From the NCBI GenBank assembly GCA_031216445.1, contig CM062217.1, positions 28,090,001-28,154,000 of the forward strand: a stretch of DNA of 64,000 nucleotides, read 5' to 3'. The DNA is from Lateolabrax maculatus. Taxonomy: Eukaryota > Chordata > Actinopteri > Acropomatiformes > Lateolabracidae. Made by a program: the position numbers and the translations under genes. The notes below the pieces were generated by a model. It searched no databases and was not told the origin of the DNA. It was given only the letters and a program-made list of their open reading frames with translations. Below, in pieces: positions 21,671 through 35,708 of this stretch. The stretch's first letter is position 1, and each line of letters starts with the position of its first letter.

Positions 21671-23961
21671 ATCATCGCTGAAGATGATATCAGGAAGTTG
21701 ACTTTAAATGAGAGACCACAGTCTATTGAAGAATTAAAAGTGCAACTGGTAGATAAACTGTCACTGCAGTATGACTTTAAACTGCAGTATGAAGATCAAG
21801 ACTTCCATAATGCCCTCTGCAATTTGACTGAAATAACTGATTTACCTGAAAGAGCTACGCTCAAAATCATCCCTCTTGTGACTCTCCATTTAACCGCATT
21901 GTCATCACCCACCACAACATCAGACACTGAGTGCAGCACAGCAGACACTGAGATCCTGTCGACAGGAAGAGCATCACCATCGCTAAGACAACAATGGCCA
22001 GATTTCTTTGACATACCCAATTTCTCAGTTGATGTTGACTATAGACTCAGACAGGCAGATCTTGCCTTTATGAAGGATGGAACACGTATGACTCTACCAC
22101 GAGATATGAAGCATGACATACTAGAAAAGCTTGCTGAGACGATGTACAGTTTCAAGGCTTACCCTAAAGATGATGACTTCAGCAGTGTTGCAAAAGCACT
22201 AATTAGCAAACACCCCTGCCTCACTGAGCCTGGACCACACAGATGGTATGGCTGGAAAAACAGCCTTAAATTATCGCACAAAGCTTCAAAAAGCTGGATG
22301 TGAGGATGTAGCAATCAATGGAGGCAAAAGAAGTAAAGGCAACCCAGAAGGAGAATCCTCAAGCAAGAATATCAAACGGCCAAAAAGAGGTGAAGCAAAC
22401 TACCTACCTAACTTACCTGAAGGACATGATGAAACAAGCCTTGAAAATGCCAGAAAGGTTCTCGTGGAAGAAATGAAGAAGAAACAACCCAATGGCACTC
22501 TCATCTCACAAATGATGGACCAATCATTCCCACTACGCAGACAAGAAATTGTAGAAAAGGAACCTGCTGTACAGAACATTGTTGAACGATGGCCAGCACT
22601 CTTCACAGACAGGTAAACTATTTTTGTTCTCAACCAATAAAATAATGCCTATCAAAAATAAATTCAAGGTGTGTGGCTAGAAATCCAAACACACTTGTTG
22701 GAATGTTAACACTTCTGCCATCTCTCCATCCCTACCCACCCCTCTCTCTACTTTTCAGGTGTTTGCTGAGTTCAACAGAATCGCAAGTAAGAATCTTGAG
22801 GGAGACTTCTTTGAGGCTCTGGACCAGTATACCCCACGTTTCATTGAACTTTTCAAAACAAGAAGGGGAACTGTTGGCCAGAAGCTCAGTGAGCTGATGC
22901 AGCACATGAGCTGGATGGTAAGTAGGTTAATTTTGCTTTTGATCTGTGTGATAGTTCATCAATCAAGTTCTAAATGAGATGAACCAGCCCAACCTATTCT
23001 ATTTCCTGTCTGACTTGTGCTTGTGCCTTGCAAATTACTCTGTTAACTGGTCTTTTCTCTCTCTGTGTATCATTAGACACCAGACGTGACAGTACTTCGC
23101 TCTGTTGTCCTCAAAGGCATTCCTATTTTACTTGGTGACGACTCCAGTGAATTCTTCAAGACATGCTCTGTAAGTACTTGCACATAAGAAAAAGTTTGGT
23201 CTGCATTAAAATAGAACTATATCTGTGCTGACATAGAAGATGTAATTTTATCTGCACAATATACAATATACATTTTGTACAGTGATTGATGTATTTTGTA
23301 TGGCAATTCCTCCACAGCTAATCTGAGAGGTATTTAAACAGCCAGTAAATAAAAATGAAATTTGCCACATAAACGTTGTACACATTAATTAATTGTAAAT
23401 CTAAGGAGCAGGAGTCCAGGCTGAAAAGTCAGTGTCACTGTTTAAGAATATATGGACCTTGTGGACCATAGCTTTAGTTTAATCATACCACATTTATTTT
23501 GTTGGTTATATTGTAACAATCCAGTGTGAACACATATTTAAAACCATATTCCCTAGCAAATGCTTTCAACATTAAAAATGAATGTTTAGAAGAGCATAAA
23601 TTGCCATGCTGAAGAATGTGTGTGTGTGTCTTTGTAGGGTACAGCGAGAGACGAGGCCCTAGAATGCACTGTCGGTGTGCTGACAGTTGTCAGTGAAGAT
23701 AATCCTCATGAGGGTCCAAGTTCAGTAGACCTCCAGCCCATCTCCACTGCCATCATTCTGGAGGGAGGTATCATCATGGATCATATAAAAAAACTTGCCT
23801 CAGGCAGTTTGTCTGTTATTTGGGCTTACATATGCTTTGCATTTGGATTACCCAAAATGCATGGCAAATACACTCAACTTCATTCAGACTGTGATGCTTG
23901 GACTGGGAAAGAAAACCTCCCACCAAAACTGTTAACTTTGAAGAACAGTCTACTGGGTTAG
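21671..23961 (+). pseudogene. SAMD3-like pseudogene, copy 3
   Basis: Exons end at or span 22612, 22759-22917, 23077-23169 and 23638-23961. It has lysine (aaa) at the codon that is asparagine in copies 4, 5 and 8. Frameshift near 22262-22272 is shared. Confidence 0.7.
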
Positions 23962-25312
23962 ACCAGTAAAGAGCCATCAGCTGTCAGATAGCACTTTGTA
24001 AATTATGCAGCAGTTAATGTTCTCCTGTTATCAGAGAAAGTTTTATGCTTTCATGCAACTGAGCTGGCTTGTTTATGATCTCAAAAAAAAAAAAAATTCT
24101 ATTAAAGTGTACCATGTTATGCTAGTATGCTAATGGTGGAAATAGCGCCACCTTGTGTTGCAAAGAGTTGTTAGATAATGTTGTCAGAAAGGAACCTAGC
24201 AAGGTTGACCTGTTTACATTTGTGTTTTGGGAAAACTTTTAATTATAGTAGTTATAATGTAGTACAAATACAAAACCCAAGGAGTGATGTTTTTCTGTGT
24301 TGGTTTAAACCTTGGACTGATGCTCGCTTTGGGACACAAAAGCATTTGTTGTACTTTCAGTTTTGATCAGAAATGCAATGATTTTGCATGCACTGAAGTC
24401 CTGTAATTATCAGGTGTTTACCTGTTTAATATTGTGAGACTGTTACATGCATAGAATTAGCTCACAAAAATGTGGTTTTATTTTTGCCATGTCCATGTCA
24501 TGTTCTACAGTCAAATCAAACCACAAGTTTGTTGTTTAGCTGCTGTTTTGTACTTGAATGTACAAGAAAGTGATACTTGGGAACAGAACACTTGAGGCTG
24601 AATAATAGATTTAATGCATATTGTTATTACAATAGCCTAACAGACATAGATCACACTATGAGCAATTTTGCAACTAGCTTTAAAATACATTAAATATGAC
24701 AAGAGGATAGAGAACAGTCATTTTATTGTTTATTGTAAGGTTATTACATGAGTGATAAAACACACATTTTATATTGGAGAATTGGAATCAAAAGTAACAA
24801 TATCGAACATTTATTGTTCAGTCTAGATCTGTCAGTGATGCAATTATTTTTTTAATAAATGTTGTAATGCAGCTGAACAAACCCAGTGAGTGTTCTTTTA
24901 AAGTATATGTTTGTGGTGTTTTTCCCTTTATTAGGTAATAACAGCTAAAATAGATAAGAAATGGGAGAAGGACAAGGACCCATTCAAGGAAATTGGTTTG
25001 TTTAATTTAACTGAACTGAAATGAACTGAAAAAAAATGAGTGAGTAGTAAGTAGTAGGTATCATAATTCTAAGTGGGGTTAAATTTGTATCAAGCAGTCC
25101 ACACAAAATGAAAAAATTAAGTTAACACTAAGCATGGCTATTAAGTTACATGAACTTTTTTTTTTTTTTTTTAGTTGTACTACTTGATTTGGTACTGCAC
25201 ACTTAAAATAAACAAGCTTTTCTAACTCACTATTCTTAAGATTACTTTGCTTAATTTGCAACGAGTTTGCATACTTTTTTTAAGTAAGGTCAACTAATTA
25301 GATTTTACAGTG

Positions 25313-25674
25313 AGTATACGTACACACGTCTCCCGCAGAGCTATGTTGAAAGTCCCTCAATATTCAGTCGAGTATTGGCTAATGACCTGCAACACCTAGA
25401 CGTGTCCAGTACAGTACTACAATATGTAGATGATCTCTTGATATGTAGCACCTCCAAAGCTCAATGTGCACAAGACTCAGTCTCAGCCCTGATGGCTTTA
25501 GAAAAGGGGGCTCACAAGGTGAGTAAAAATAAATGACAGTTTTGCCAGACACAGGTTGAATACTTAGGTAGACAACTCTGTGGCACTAAATGAGCTATAG
25601 TGCCCTCACAAATTGAGGCAGTATCGAAAGCTCCCAAACCACAAACGGTGAGACACATGTCGTCATTTCTGCCA
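25313..25674 (+). pseudogene. pol: ERV reverse transcriptase fragment with YVDD (after D copy 3)
   Basis: YVDD at 25423-25434. Besides the shared TGA (25591-25593), a private TTA-to-TGA change at 25534-25536 shortens the frame. Confidence 0.85.
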
Positions 25675-25875
25675 TCTCAGCTTTACTAGAAGCCATACAC
25701 CATCCAAAAGTGTTAGCCATCATTAAATGCGTAGCTCATCAAAAAACGAATTCCCTGATAGCTAAAGGCAACAACTTAGCAGATGAAGCCACAAAACGCA
25801 TAGCTACACCCACCTGTATAGGACCACTGCTAGTAGCTGGAGATTGTGAACCACTGACAAACTTATATATATATG

Positions 25876-25906
<31 letters not shown>

Positions 25907-26189
25907 CTATATATATGTGCTGCTATGTAATAGCAGCACAACATCAGGCAAGTCCATATGCACATTCTGTATGGGCAAAAAGGGGGGCAAGTATAATCAC
26001 TGAAGAAGGTCCATCACATGGGCTATGGCGAAGTGCACATGGACATATTGTCCTCCCAACATCTTTGGTACAGGTTGCTACACGTAGTGCGCATGGTCAG
26101 GACCATTGCACAAGTGGGGAGGTGTTGAGACGCCTTCAAGCAGTCTGGTGGTCACCATTTTTCCGACCTGCGTTTGTAGCTGAGACAAT
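25675..26189 (+). pseudogene. pol: ERV RNase H and integrase N-terminal fragments (short unit)
   Basis: As at 5860-6366. A private gcc-to-aca-type change gives D-E-A-T-K in place of D-E-A-A-K in the RNase H tail (near 25791). Integrase opens near 25915. Confidence 0.82.
25863..25903 (+). repeat. (AT)n microsatellite with GAT interruption
   Basis: Interrupted form, intermediate length. Confidence 0.95.
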
Positions 26190-26309
26190 TTTGCAAGGAA
26201 GGTTTTTTTCTGTTGCTCTGGTATTTCAAGTCTGATACTGCATGTTAGTGTTTTTGTTTTTTGTTTCTATTTTGCCGGGCTTGATGCTAAAATGATCTTT
26301 TCTTTTCAG

Positions 26310-27544
26310 ATTTTTCAAGAAGACAAAAAACTTCCTATGCAGTGGTTGTGTAAGTACTGCACATTTTGTGCTGAAAAGAGGTGCTTCTTACTTAAGCATT
26401 ACCGCTTAAAACACGGGTGCCACACTCGAATATCACCACTACCGTGCCTTTATAAGGAGTGCCTGTGCACATTTAAATCTTTCAATGCACTCAAAGTCCA
26501 CTTATCAACATGGCACACTCAAAAGGACCTGGGGAACGTGGGTGAAACTGCTTTCCATTGTCAGCTGTGTGACTTTGTGGAGCCTTGCACTGGAGCTGAC
26601 TTTTTTACCCATTTACGAAGACATTTGAAGCTGAAGCAAAAGGTTTCCTGTCCATATCAAGGCTGTAGCTTTCAGAGCAATGTTTATTCAACCTTTAATG
26701 CACATAAAAGCAAAGAACATCAAGACCACAATAAGATGGCATTCAAACCTGAAATTGTGTCACATAATGTACTTGAGGTACCTCCACCTAATATAAATAT
26801 TCAACCTGAGGATAGTGCCCCTGAAACTGATCAGGTTGAGTTTGAGGTTACTGAGCTCAATGAAGATGTGGGAGACTTGGAGAGTCAGTTGGAACATAAT
26901 GTAGCTGCTGTTTTTCTGAAAATGTCATCGATTCTTAACATCTCTGAAAATGCCCTGCAAGAAGTTATAGAGCAGATCAACCAAATTTATGTGCTTTCAC
27001 AGCCATTGTTACATACCTCGGTTGGAAAAATACTAAATCAACATTGTGGAGATGTTGAGGACTCTTAAGTGAGTGAGATAGCTAAAGTATTTACTGAGAA
27101 TAATGTATTCCTGAAATTCACTTCTACTAGGGGGTCATTGTCAACCACTAGCAAGCGAACATCATACATTTGAAAAGAATTCTCAGTGGTGACGCCTATT
27201 GAGTTTGTCCTAAAAAATGACAGGCAGACAGTTGTGTATATCCCCATACTAAAAATGCTGCAGACATTACTAAACAATGGAGAAATTTTAGATAAGGCCA
27301 TGTCATCTGAGACAAATTTGTCACAAGGATACAGATCTCACAGGGATGGTTACCGGTTTAAAGACAATTCTCTCTTGACAGAGGAAGAATTCAGGATTGC
27401 TCTTTTCTTGTACATAGATGATTTTGAGGTGGCTAAGCCCTTGGGAACCTCCAGAAAGAAACACAAGCTGCCATCTACTGGGTACTTGGAAATCTACACC
27501 CTAAATATCGCTCCTCTCTTCATTCCATTCAGCTTGCTCTACTC
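26310..27544 (+). pseudogene. C2H2 / transposase-like pseudogene, copy 4
   Basis: Likely start 26337; TAA 27066-27068, TGA 27171-27173. It carries leucine (cta) at the site that is valine in copies 3 and 5. Confidence 0.72.
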
Positions 27545-29835
27545 ATCATCGCTGAAGATGATATCAGGAAGTTGACTTTAAATGAGAGACCACAGTCTAT
27601 TGAAGAATTAAAAGTGCAACTGGTAGATAAACTGTCACTGCAGTATGACTTTAAACTGCAGTATGAAGATCAAGACTTCCATAATGCCCTCTGCAATTTG
27701 ACTGAAATAACTGATTTACCTGAAAGAGCTACGCTCAAAATCATCCCTCTTGTGACTCTCCATTTAACCGCATTGTCATCACCCACCACAACATCAGACA
27801 CTGAGTGCAGCACAGCAGACACTGAGATCCTGTCGACAGGAAGAGCATCACCATCGCTAAGACAACAGTGGCCAGATTTCTTTGACATACCCAATTTCTC
27901 AGTTGATGTTGACTATAGACTCAGACAGGCAGATCTTGCCTTTATGAAGGATGGAACACGTATGACTCTACCACGAGATATGAAGCATGACATACTAGAA
28001 AAGCTTGCTGAGACGATGTACAGTTTCAAGGCTTACCCTAAAGATGATGACTTCAGCAGTGTTGCAAAAGCACTAATTAGCAAACACCCCTGCCTCACTG
28101 AGCCTGGACCACACAGATGGTATGGCTGGAAAAACAGCCTTAAATTATCGCACAAAGCTTCAAACAGCTGGATGTGAGGATGTAGCAATCAATGGAGGCA
28201 AAAGAAGTAAAGGCAACCCAGAAGGAGAATCCTCAAGCAAGAATATCAAACGGCCAAAAAGAGGTGAAGCAAACTACCTACCTAACTTACCTGAAGGACA
28301 TGATGAAACAAGCCTTGAAAATGCCAGAAAGGTTCTCGTGGAAGAAATGAAGAAGAAACAACCCAATGGCACTCTCATCTCACAAATGATGGACCAATCA
28401 TTCCCACTACGCAGACAAGAAATTGTAGAAAAGGAACCTGCTGTACAGAACATTGTTGAACGATGGCCAGCACTCTTCACAGACAGGTAAACTATTTTTG
28501 TTCTCAACCAATAAAATAATGCCTATCAAAAAGAAATTCAAGGTGTGTGGCTAGAAATCCAAACACACTTGTTGGAATGTTAACACTTCTGCCATCTCTC
28601 CATCCCTACCCACCCCTCTCTCTACTTTTCAGGTGTTTGCTGAGTTCAACAGAATCGCAAGTAAGAATCTTGAGGGAGACTTCTTTGAGGCTCTGGACCA
28701 GTATACCCCACGTTTCATTGAACTTTTCAAAACAAGAAGGGGAACTGTTGGCCAGAAGCTCAGTGAGCTGATGCAGCACATGAGCTGGATGGTAAGTAGG
28801 TTAATTTTGCTTTTGATCTGTGTGATAGTTCATCAATCAAGTTCTAAATGAGATGATCCAGCCCAACCTATTCTATTTCCTGTCTGACTTGTGCTTGTGC
28901 CTTGCAAATTACTCTGTTAACTGGTCTTTTCTCTCTCTGTGTATCATTAGACACCAGACGTGACAGTACTTCGCTCTGTTGTCCTCAAAGGCATTCCTAT
29001 TTTACTTGGTGACGACTCCAGTGAATTCTTCAAGACATGCTCTGTAAGTACTTGCACATAAGAAAAAGTTTGGTCTGCATTAAAATAGAACTATATCTGT
29101 GCTGACATAGAAGATGTAATTTTATCTGCACAATATACAATATACATTTTGTACAGTGATTGATGTATTTTGTATGGCAATTCCTCCACAGCTAATCTGA
29201 GAGGTATTTAAACAGCCAGTAAATAAAAATGAAATTTGCCACATAAACGTTGTACACATTAATTAATTGTAAATCTAAGGAGCAGGAGTCCAGGCTGAAA
29301 AGTCAGTGTCACTGTTTAAGAATATATGGACCTTGTGGACCATAGCTTTAGTTTAATCATACCACATTTATTTTGTTGGTTATATTGTAACAATCCAGTG
29401 TGAACACATATTTAAAACCATATTCCCTAGCAAATGCTTTCAACATTAAAAATGAATGTTTAGAAGAGCATAAATTGCCATGCTGAAGAATGTGTGTGTG
29501 TGTCTTTGTAGGGTACAGCGAGAGACGAGGCCCTAGAATGCACTGTCGGTGTGCTGACAGTTGTCAGTGAAGATAATCCTCATGAGGGTCCAAGTTCAGT
29601 AGACCTCCAGCCCATCTCCACTGCCATCATTCTGGAGGGAGGTATCATCATGGATCATATAAAAAAACTTGCCTCAGGCAGTTTGTCTGTTATTTGGGCT
29701 TACATATGCTTTGCATTTGGATTACCCAAAATGCATGGCAAATACACTCAACTTCATTCAGACTGTGATGCTTGGACTGGGAAAGAAAACCTCCCACCAA
29801 AACTGTTAACTTTGAAGAACAGTCTACTGGGTTAG
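27545..29835 (+). pseudogene. SAMD3-like pseudogene, copy 4
   Basis: Exons end at or span 28486, 28633-28791, 28951-29043 and 29512-29835. An a-to-c change at 28165 alters the sequence just after the shared frameshift, a variant also in copies 5 and 8. Confidence 0.7.
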
Positions 29836-31187
29836 ACCAGTAAAGAGCCATCAGCTGTCAGATAGCACTTTGTAAATTATGCAGCAGTTAATGTTCTCCT
29901 GTTATCAGAGAAAGTTTTATGCTTTCATGCAACTGAGCTGGCTTGTTTATGATCTCAAAAAAAAAAAAAATTCTATTAAAGTGTACCATGTTATGCTAGT
30001 ATGCTAATGGTGGAAATAGCGCCACCTTGTGTTGCAAAGAGTTGTTAGATAATGTTGTCAGAAAGGAACCTAGCAAGGTTGACCTGTTTACATTTGTGTT
30101 TTGGGAAAACTTTTAATTATAGTAGTTATAATGTAGTACAAATACAAAACCCAAGGAGTGATGTTTTTCTGTGTTGGTTTAAACCTTGGACTGATGCTCG
30201 CTTTGGGACACAAAAGCATTTGTTGTACTTTCAGTTTTGATCAGAAATGCAATGATTTTGCATGCACTGAAGTCCTGTAATTATCAGGTGTTTACCTGTT
30301 TAATATTGTGAGACTGTTACATGCATAGAATTAGCTCACAAAAATGTGGTTTTATTTTTGCCATGTCCATGTCATGTTCTACAGTCAAATCAAACCACAA
30401 GTTTGTTGTTTAGCTGCTGTTTTGTACTTGAATGTACAAGAAAGTGATACTTGGGAACAGAACACTTGAGGCTGAATAATAGATTTAATGCATATTGTTA
30501 TTACAATAGCCTAACAGACATAGATCACACTATGAGCAATTTTACAACTAGCTTTAAAATACATTAAATATGACAAGAGGATAGAGAACAGTCATTTTAT
30601 TGTTTATTGTAAGGTTATTACATGAGTGATAAAACACACATTTTATATTGGAGAATTGGAATCAAAAGTAACAATATCGAACATTTATTGTTCAGTCTAG
30701 ATCTGTCAGTGATGCAATTATTTTTTTAATAAATGTTGTAATGCAGCTGAACAAACCCAGTGAGTGTTCTTTTAAAGTATATGTTTGTGGTGTTTTTCCC
30801 TTTATTAGGTAATAACAGCTAAAATAGATAAGAAATGGGAGAAGGACAAGGACCCATTCAAGGAAATTGGTTTGTTTAATTTAACTGAACTGAAATGAAC
30901 TGAAAAAAAATGAGTGAGTAGTAAGTAGTAGGTATCATAATTCTAAGTGGGGTTAAATTTGTATCAAGCAGTCCACACAAAATGAAAAAATTAAGTTAAC
31001 ACTAAGCATGGCTATTAAGTTACATGAACTTTTTTTTTTTTTTTTTTAGTTGTACTACTTGATTTGGTACTGCACACTTAAAATAAACAAGCTTTTCTAA
31101 CTCACTATTTTTAAGATTACTTTGCTTAATTTGCAACGAGTTTGCATACTTTTTTTAAGTAAGGTCAACTAATTAGATTTTACAGTG

Positions 31188-31549
31188 AGTATACGTACAC
31201 ACGTCTCCCGCAGAGCTATGTTGAAAGTCCCTCAATATTCAGTCGAGTATTGGCTAATGACCTGCAACACCTAGACGTGTCCAGTACAGTACTACAATAT
31301 GTAGATGATCTCTTGATATGTAGCACCTCCAAAGCTCAATGTGCACAAGACTCAGTCTCAGCCCTGATGGCTTTAGAAAAGGGGGCTCACAAGGTGAGTA
31401 AAAATAAATTACAGTTTTGCCAGACACAGGTTGAATACTTAGGTAGACAACTCTGTGGCACTAAATGAGCTATAGTGCCCTCACAAATTGAGGCAGTATC
31501 GAAAGCTCCCAAACCACAAACGGTGAGACACATGTCGTCATTTCTGCCA
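31188..31549 (+). pseudogene. pol: ERV reverse transcriptase fragment with YVDD (after D copy 4)
   Basis: YVDD at 31298-31309; shared TGA at 31466-31468; no private lesion seen. Confidence 0.85.
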
Positions 31550-32062
31550 TCTCAGCTTTACTAGAAGCCATACACCATCCAAAAGTGTTAGCCATCATTA
31601 AATGCGTAGCTCATCAAAAAACGAATTCCCTGATAGCTAAAGGCAACAACTTAGCAGATGAAGCCGCAAAACGCATAGCTACACCCACCTGTATAGGACC
31701 ACTGCTAGTAGCTGGAGATTGTGAACCACTGACAAACTTATATATATATGATATATATATATATATATATATATATGAGCTATATATATGTGCTGCTATG
31801 TAATAGCAGCACAACATCAGGCAAGTCCATATGCACATTCTGTATGGGCAAAAAGGGGGGCAAGTATAATCACTGAAGAAGGTCCATCACATGGGCTATG
31901 GCGAAGTGCACATGGACATATTGTCCTCCCAACATCTTTGGTACAGGTTGCTACACGTAGTGCGCATGGTCAGGACCATTGCACAAGTGGGGAGGTGTTG
32001 AGACGCCTTCAAGCAGTCTGGTGGTCACCATTTTTCCGACCTGCGTTTGTAGCTGAGACAAT
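31550..32062 (+). pseudogene. pol: ERV RNase H and integrase N-terminal fragments (short unit)
   Basis: As at 5860-6366; integrase opens near 31788 and is cut by the intron of element D at 32062/32063. Confidence 0.82.
31739..31776 (+). repeat. (AT)n microsatellite with GAT interruption
   Basis: Interrupted form. Confidence 0.95.
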
Positions 32063-32182
32063 TTTGCAAGGAAGGTTTTTTTCTGTTGCTCTGGTATTTC
32101 AAGTCTGATACTGCATGTTAGTGTTTTTGTTTTTTGTTTCTATTTTGCCGGGCTTGATGCTAAAATGATCTTTTCTTTTCAG

Positions 32183-33417
32183 ATTTTTCAAGAAGACAAA
32201 AAACTTCCTATGCAGTGGTTGTGTAAGTACTGCACATTTTGTGCTGAAAAGAGGTGCTTCTTACTTAAGCATTACCGCTTAAAACACGGGTGCCACACTC
32301 GAATATCACCACTACCGTGCCTTTATAAGGAGTGCCTGTGCACATTTAAATCTTTCAATGCACTCAAAGTCCACTTATCAACATGGCACACTCAAAAGGA
32401 CCTGGGGAACGTGGGTGAAACTGCTTTCCATTGTCAGCTGTGTGACTTTGTGGAGCCTTGCACTGGAGCTGACTTTTTTACCCATTTACGAAGACATTTG
32501 AAGCTGAAGCAAAAGGTTTCCTGTCCATATCAAGGCTGTAGCTTTCAGAGCAATGTTTATTCAACCTTTAATGCACATAAAAGCAAAGAACATCAAGACC
32601 ACAATAAGATGGCATTCAAACCTGAAATTGTGTCACATAATGTACTTGAGGTACCTCCACCTAATATAAATATTCAACCTGAGGATAGTGCCCCTGAAAC
32701 TGATCAGGTTGAGTTTGAGGTTACTGAGCTCAATGAAGATGTGGGAGACTTGGAGAGTCAGTTGGAACATAATGTAGCTGCTGTTTTTCTGAAAATGTCA
32801 TCGATTCTTAACATCTCTGAAAATGCCCTGCAAGAAGTTATAGAGCAGATCAACCAAATTTATGTGCTTTCACAGCCATTGTTACATACCTCGGTTGGAA
32901 AAATACTAAATCAACATTGTGGAGATGTTGAGGACTCTTAAGTGAGTGAGATAGCTAAAGTATTTACTGAGAATAATGTATTCCTGAAATTCACTTCTAC
33001 TAGGGGGTCATTGTCAACCACTAGCAAGCGAACATCATACATTTGAAAAGAATTCTCAGTGGTGACGCCTATTGAGTTTGTCCTAAAAAATGACAGGCAG
33101 ACAGTTGTGTATATCCCCATAGTAAAAATGCTGCAGACATTACTAAACAATGGAGAAATTTTAGATAAGGCCATGTCATCTGAGACAAATTTGTCACAAG
33201 GATACAGATCTCACAGGGATGGTTACCGGTTTAAAGACAATTCTCTCTTGACAGAGGAAGAATTCAGGATTGCTCTTTTCTTGTACATAGATGATTTTGA
33301 GGTGGCTAAGCCCTTGGGAACCTCCAGAAAGAAACACAAGCTGCCATCTACTGGGTACTTGGAAATCTACACCCTAAATATCGCTCCTCTCTTCATTCCA
33401 TTCAGCTTGCTCTACTC
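32183..33417 (+). pseudogene. C2H2 / transposase-like pseudogene, copy 5
   Basis: Likely start 32210; TAA 32939-32941, TGA 33044-33046. It has the gta (valine) variant at 33121-33123. Confidence 0.72.
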
Positions 33418-35708
33418 ATCATCGCTGAAGATGATATCAGGAAGTTGACTTTAAATGAGAGACCACAGTCTATTGAAGAATTAAAAGTGCAACTGGTAGA
33501 TAAACTGTCACTGCAGTATGACTTTAAACTGCAGTATGAAGATCAAGACTTCCATAATGCCCTCTGCAATTTGACTGAAATAACTGATTTACCTGAAAGA
33601 GCTACGCTCAAAATCATCCCTCTTGTGACTCTCCATTTAACCGCATTGTCATCACCCACCACAACATCAGACACTGAGTGCAGCACAGCAGACACTGAGA
33701 TCCTGTCGACAGGAAGAGCATCACCATCGCTAAGACAACAGTGGCCAGATTTCTTTGACATACCCAATTTCTCAGTTGATGTTGACTATAGACTCAGACA
33801 GGCAGATCTTGCCTTTATGAAGGATGGAACACGTATGACTCTACCACGAGATATGAAGCATGACATACTAGAAAAGCTTGCTGAGACGATGTACAGTTTC
33901 AAGGCTTACCCTAAAGATGATGACTTCAGCAGTGTTGCAAAAGCACTAATTAGCAAACACCCCTGCCTCACTGAGCCTGGACCACACAGATGGTATGGCT
34001 GGAAAAACAGCCTTAAATTATCGCACAAAGCTTCAAACAGCTGGATGTGAGGATGTAGCAATCAATGGAGGCAAAAGAAGTAAAGGCAACCCAGAAGGAG
34101 AATCCTCAAGCAAGAATATCAAACTGCCAAAAAGAGGTGAAGCAAACTACCTACCTAACTTACCTGAAGGACATGATGAAACAAGCCTTGAAAATGCCAG
34201 AAAGGTTCTCGTGGAAGAAATGAAGAAGAAACAACCCAATGGCACTCTCATCTCACAAATGATGGACCAATCATTCCCACTACGCAGACAAGAAATTGTA
34301 GAAAAGGAACCTGCTGTACAGAACATTGTTGAACGATGGCCAGCACTCTTCACAGACAGGTAAACTATTTTTGTTCTCAACCAATAAAATAATGCCTATC
34401 AAAAAGAAATTCAAGGTGTGTGGCTAGAAATCCAAACACACTTGTTGGAATGTTAACACTTCTGCCATCTCTCCATCCCTACCCACCCCTCTCTCTACTT
34501 TTCAGGTGTTTGCTGAGTTCAACAGAATCGCAAGTAAGAATCTTGAGGGAGACTTCTTTGAGGCTCTGGACCAGTATACCCCACGTTTCATTGAACTTTT
34601 CAAAACAAGAAGGGGAACTGTTGGCCAGAAGCTCAGTGAGCTGATGCAGCACATGAGCTGGATGGTAAGTAGGTTAATTTTGCTTTTGATCTGTGTGATA
34701 GTTCATCAATCAAGTTCTAAATGAGATGATCCAGCCCAACCTATTCTATTTCCTGTCTGACTTGTGCTTGTGCCTTGCAAATTACTCTGTTAACTGGTCT
34801 TTTCTCTCTCTGTGTATCATTAGACACCAGACGTGACAGTACTTCGCTCTGTTGTCCTCAAAGGCATTCCTATTTTACTTGGTGACGACTCCAGTGAATT
34901 CTTCAAGACATGCTCTGTAAGTACTTGCACATAAGAAAAAGTTTGGTCTGCATTAAAATAGAACTATATCTGTGCTGACATAGAAGATGTAATTTTATCT
35001 GCACAATATACAATATACATTTTGTACAGTGATTGATGTATTTTGTATGGCAATTCCTCCACAGCTAATCTGAGAGGTATTTAAACAGCCAGTAAATAAA
35101 AATGAAATTTGCCACATAAACGTTGTACACATTAATTAATTGTAAATCTAAGGAGCAGGAGTCCAGGCTGAAAAGTCAGTGTCACTGTTTAAGAATATAT
35201 GGACCTTGTGGACCATAGCTTTAGTTTAATCATACCACATTTATTTTGTTGGTTATATTGTAACAATCCAGTGTGAACACATATTTAAAACCATATTCCC
35301 TAGCAAATGCTTTCAACATTAAAAATGAATGTTTAGAAGAGCATAAATTGCCATGCTGAAGAATGTGTGTGTGTGTCTTTGTAGGGTACAGCGAGAGACG
35401 AGGCCCTAGAATGCACTGTCGGTGTGCTGACAGTTGTCAGTGAAGATAATCCTCATGAGGGTCCAAGTTCAGTAGACCTCCAGCCCATCTCCACTGCCAT
35501 CATTCTGGAGGGAGGTATCATCATGGATCATATAAAAAAACTTGCCTCAGGCAGTTTGTCTGTTATTTGGGCTTACATATGCTTTGCATTTGGATTACCC
35601 AAAATGCATGGCAAATACACTCAACTTCATTCAGACTGTGATGCTTGGACTGGGAAAGAAAACCTCCCACCAAAACTGTTAACTTTGAAGAACAGTCTAC
35701 TGGGTTAG
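33418..35708 (+). pseudogene. SAMD3-like pseudogene, copy 5
   Basis: Exons end at or span 34359, 34506-34664, 34824-34916 and 35385-35708. A private g-to-t change at 34125 turns an arginine of the basic NIK(R)PKRG block into leucine. Confidence 0.7.

Larger units (their letters stand above)
17931..25312 (+). mobile_element. Element D copy 3, complete (CMC/CACTA-like DNA transposon inserted in ERV RT)
   Basis: 7382 bp bounded by 9-bp perfect inverted ends (cactgtaaa / tttacagtg) and flanked by agta. The left ERV half stops and the right ERV half resumes exactly at these points, and removing the element with one agta leaves one uninterrupted RT frame. Layout: terminal region, nested MITE-like repeat, promoter-like region with exon 1, 638-bp inverted-repeat structure, exon 2, C2H2/transposase-like exon, SAMD3-like exons, AT-rich tail. 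CACTG ends and a 4-bp duplication fit the CACTA/Mirage/Chapaev group; a hAT-type 8-bp duplication fits less well (6 of 8). Confidence 0.78.
26190..31187 (+). mobile_element. Element D copy 4, 5'-truncated (short-unit form)
   Basis: 4998 bp with the same integrase-intron junction and the same tttacagtg/agta right end as the other short-unit copies. Confidence 0.75.
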
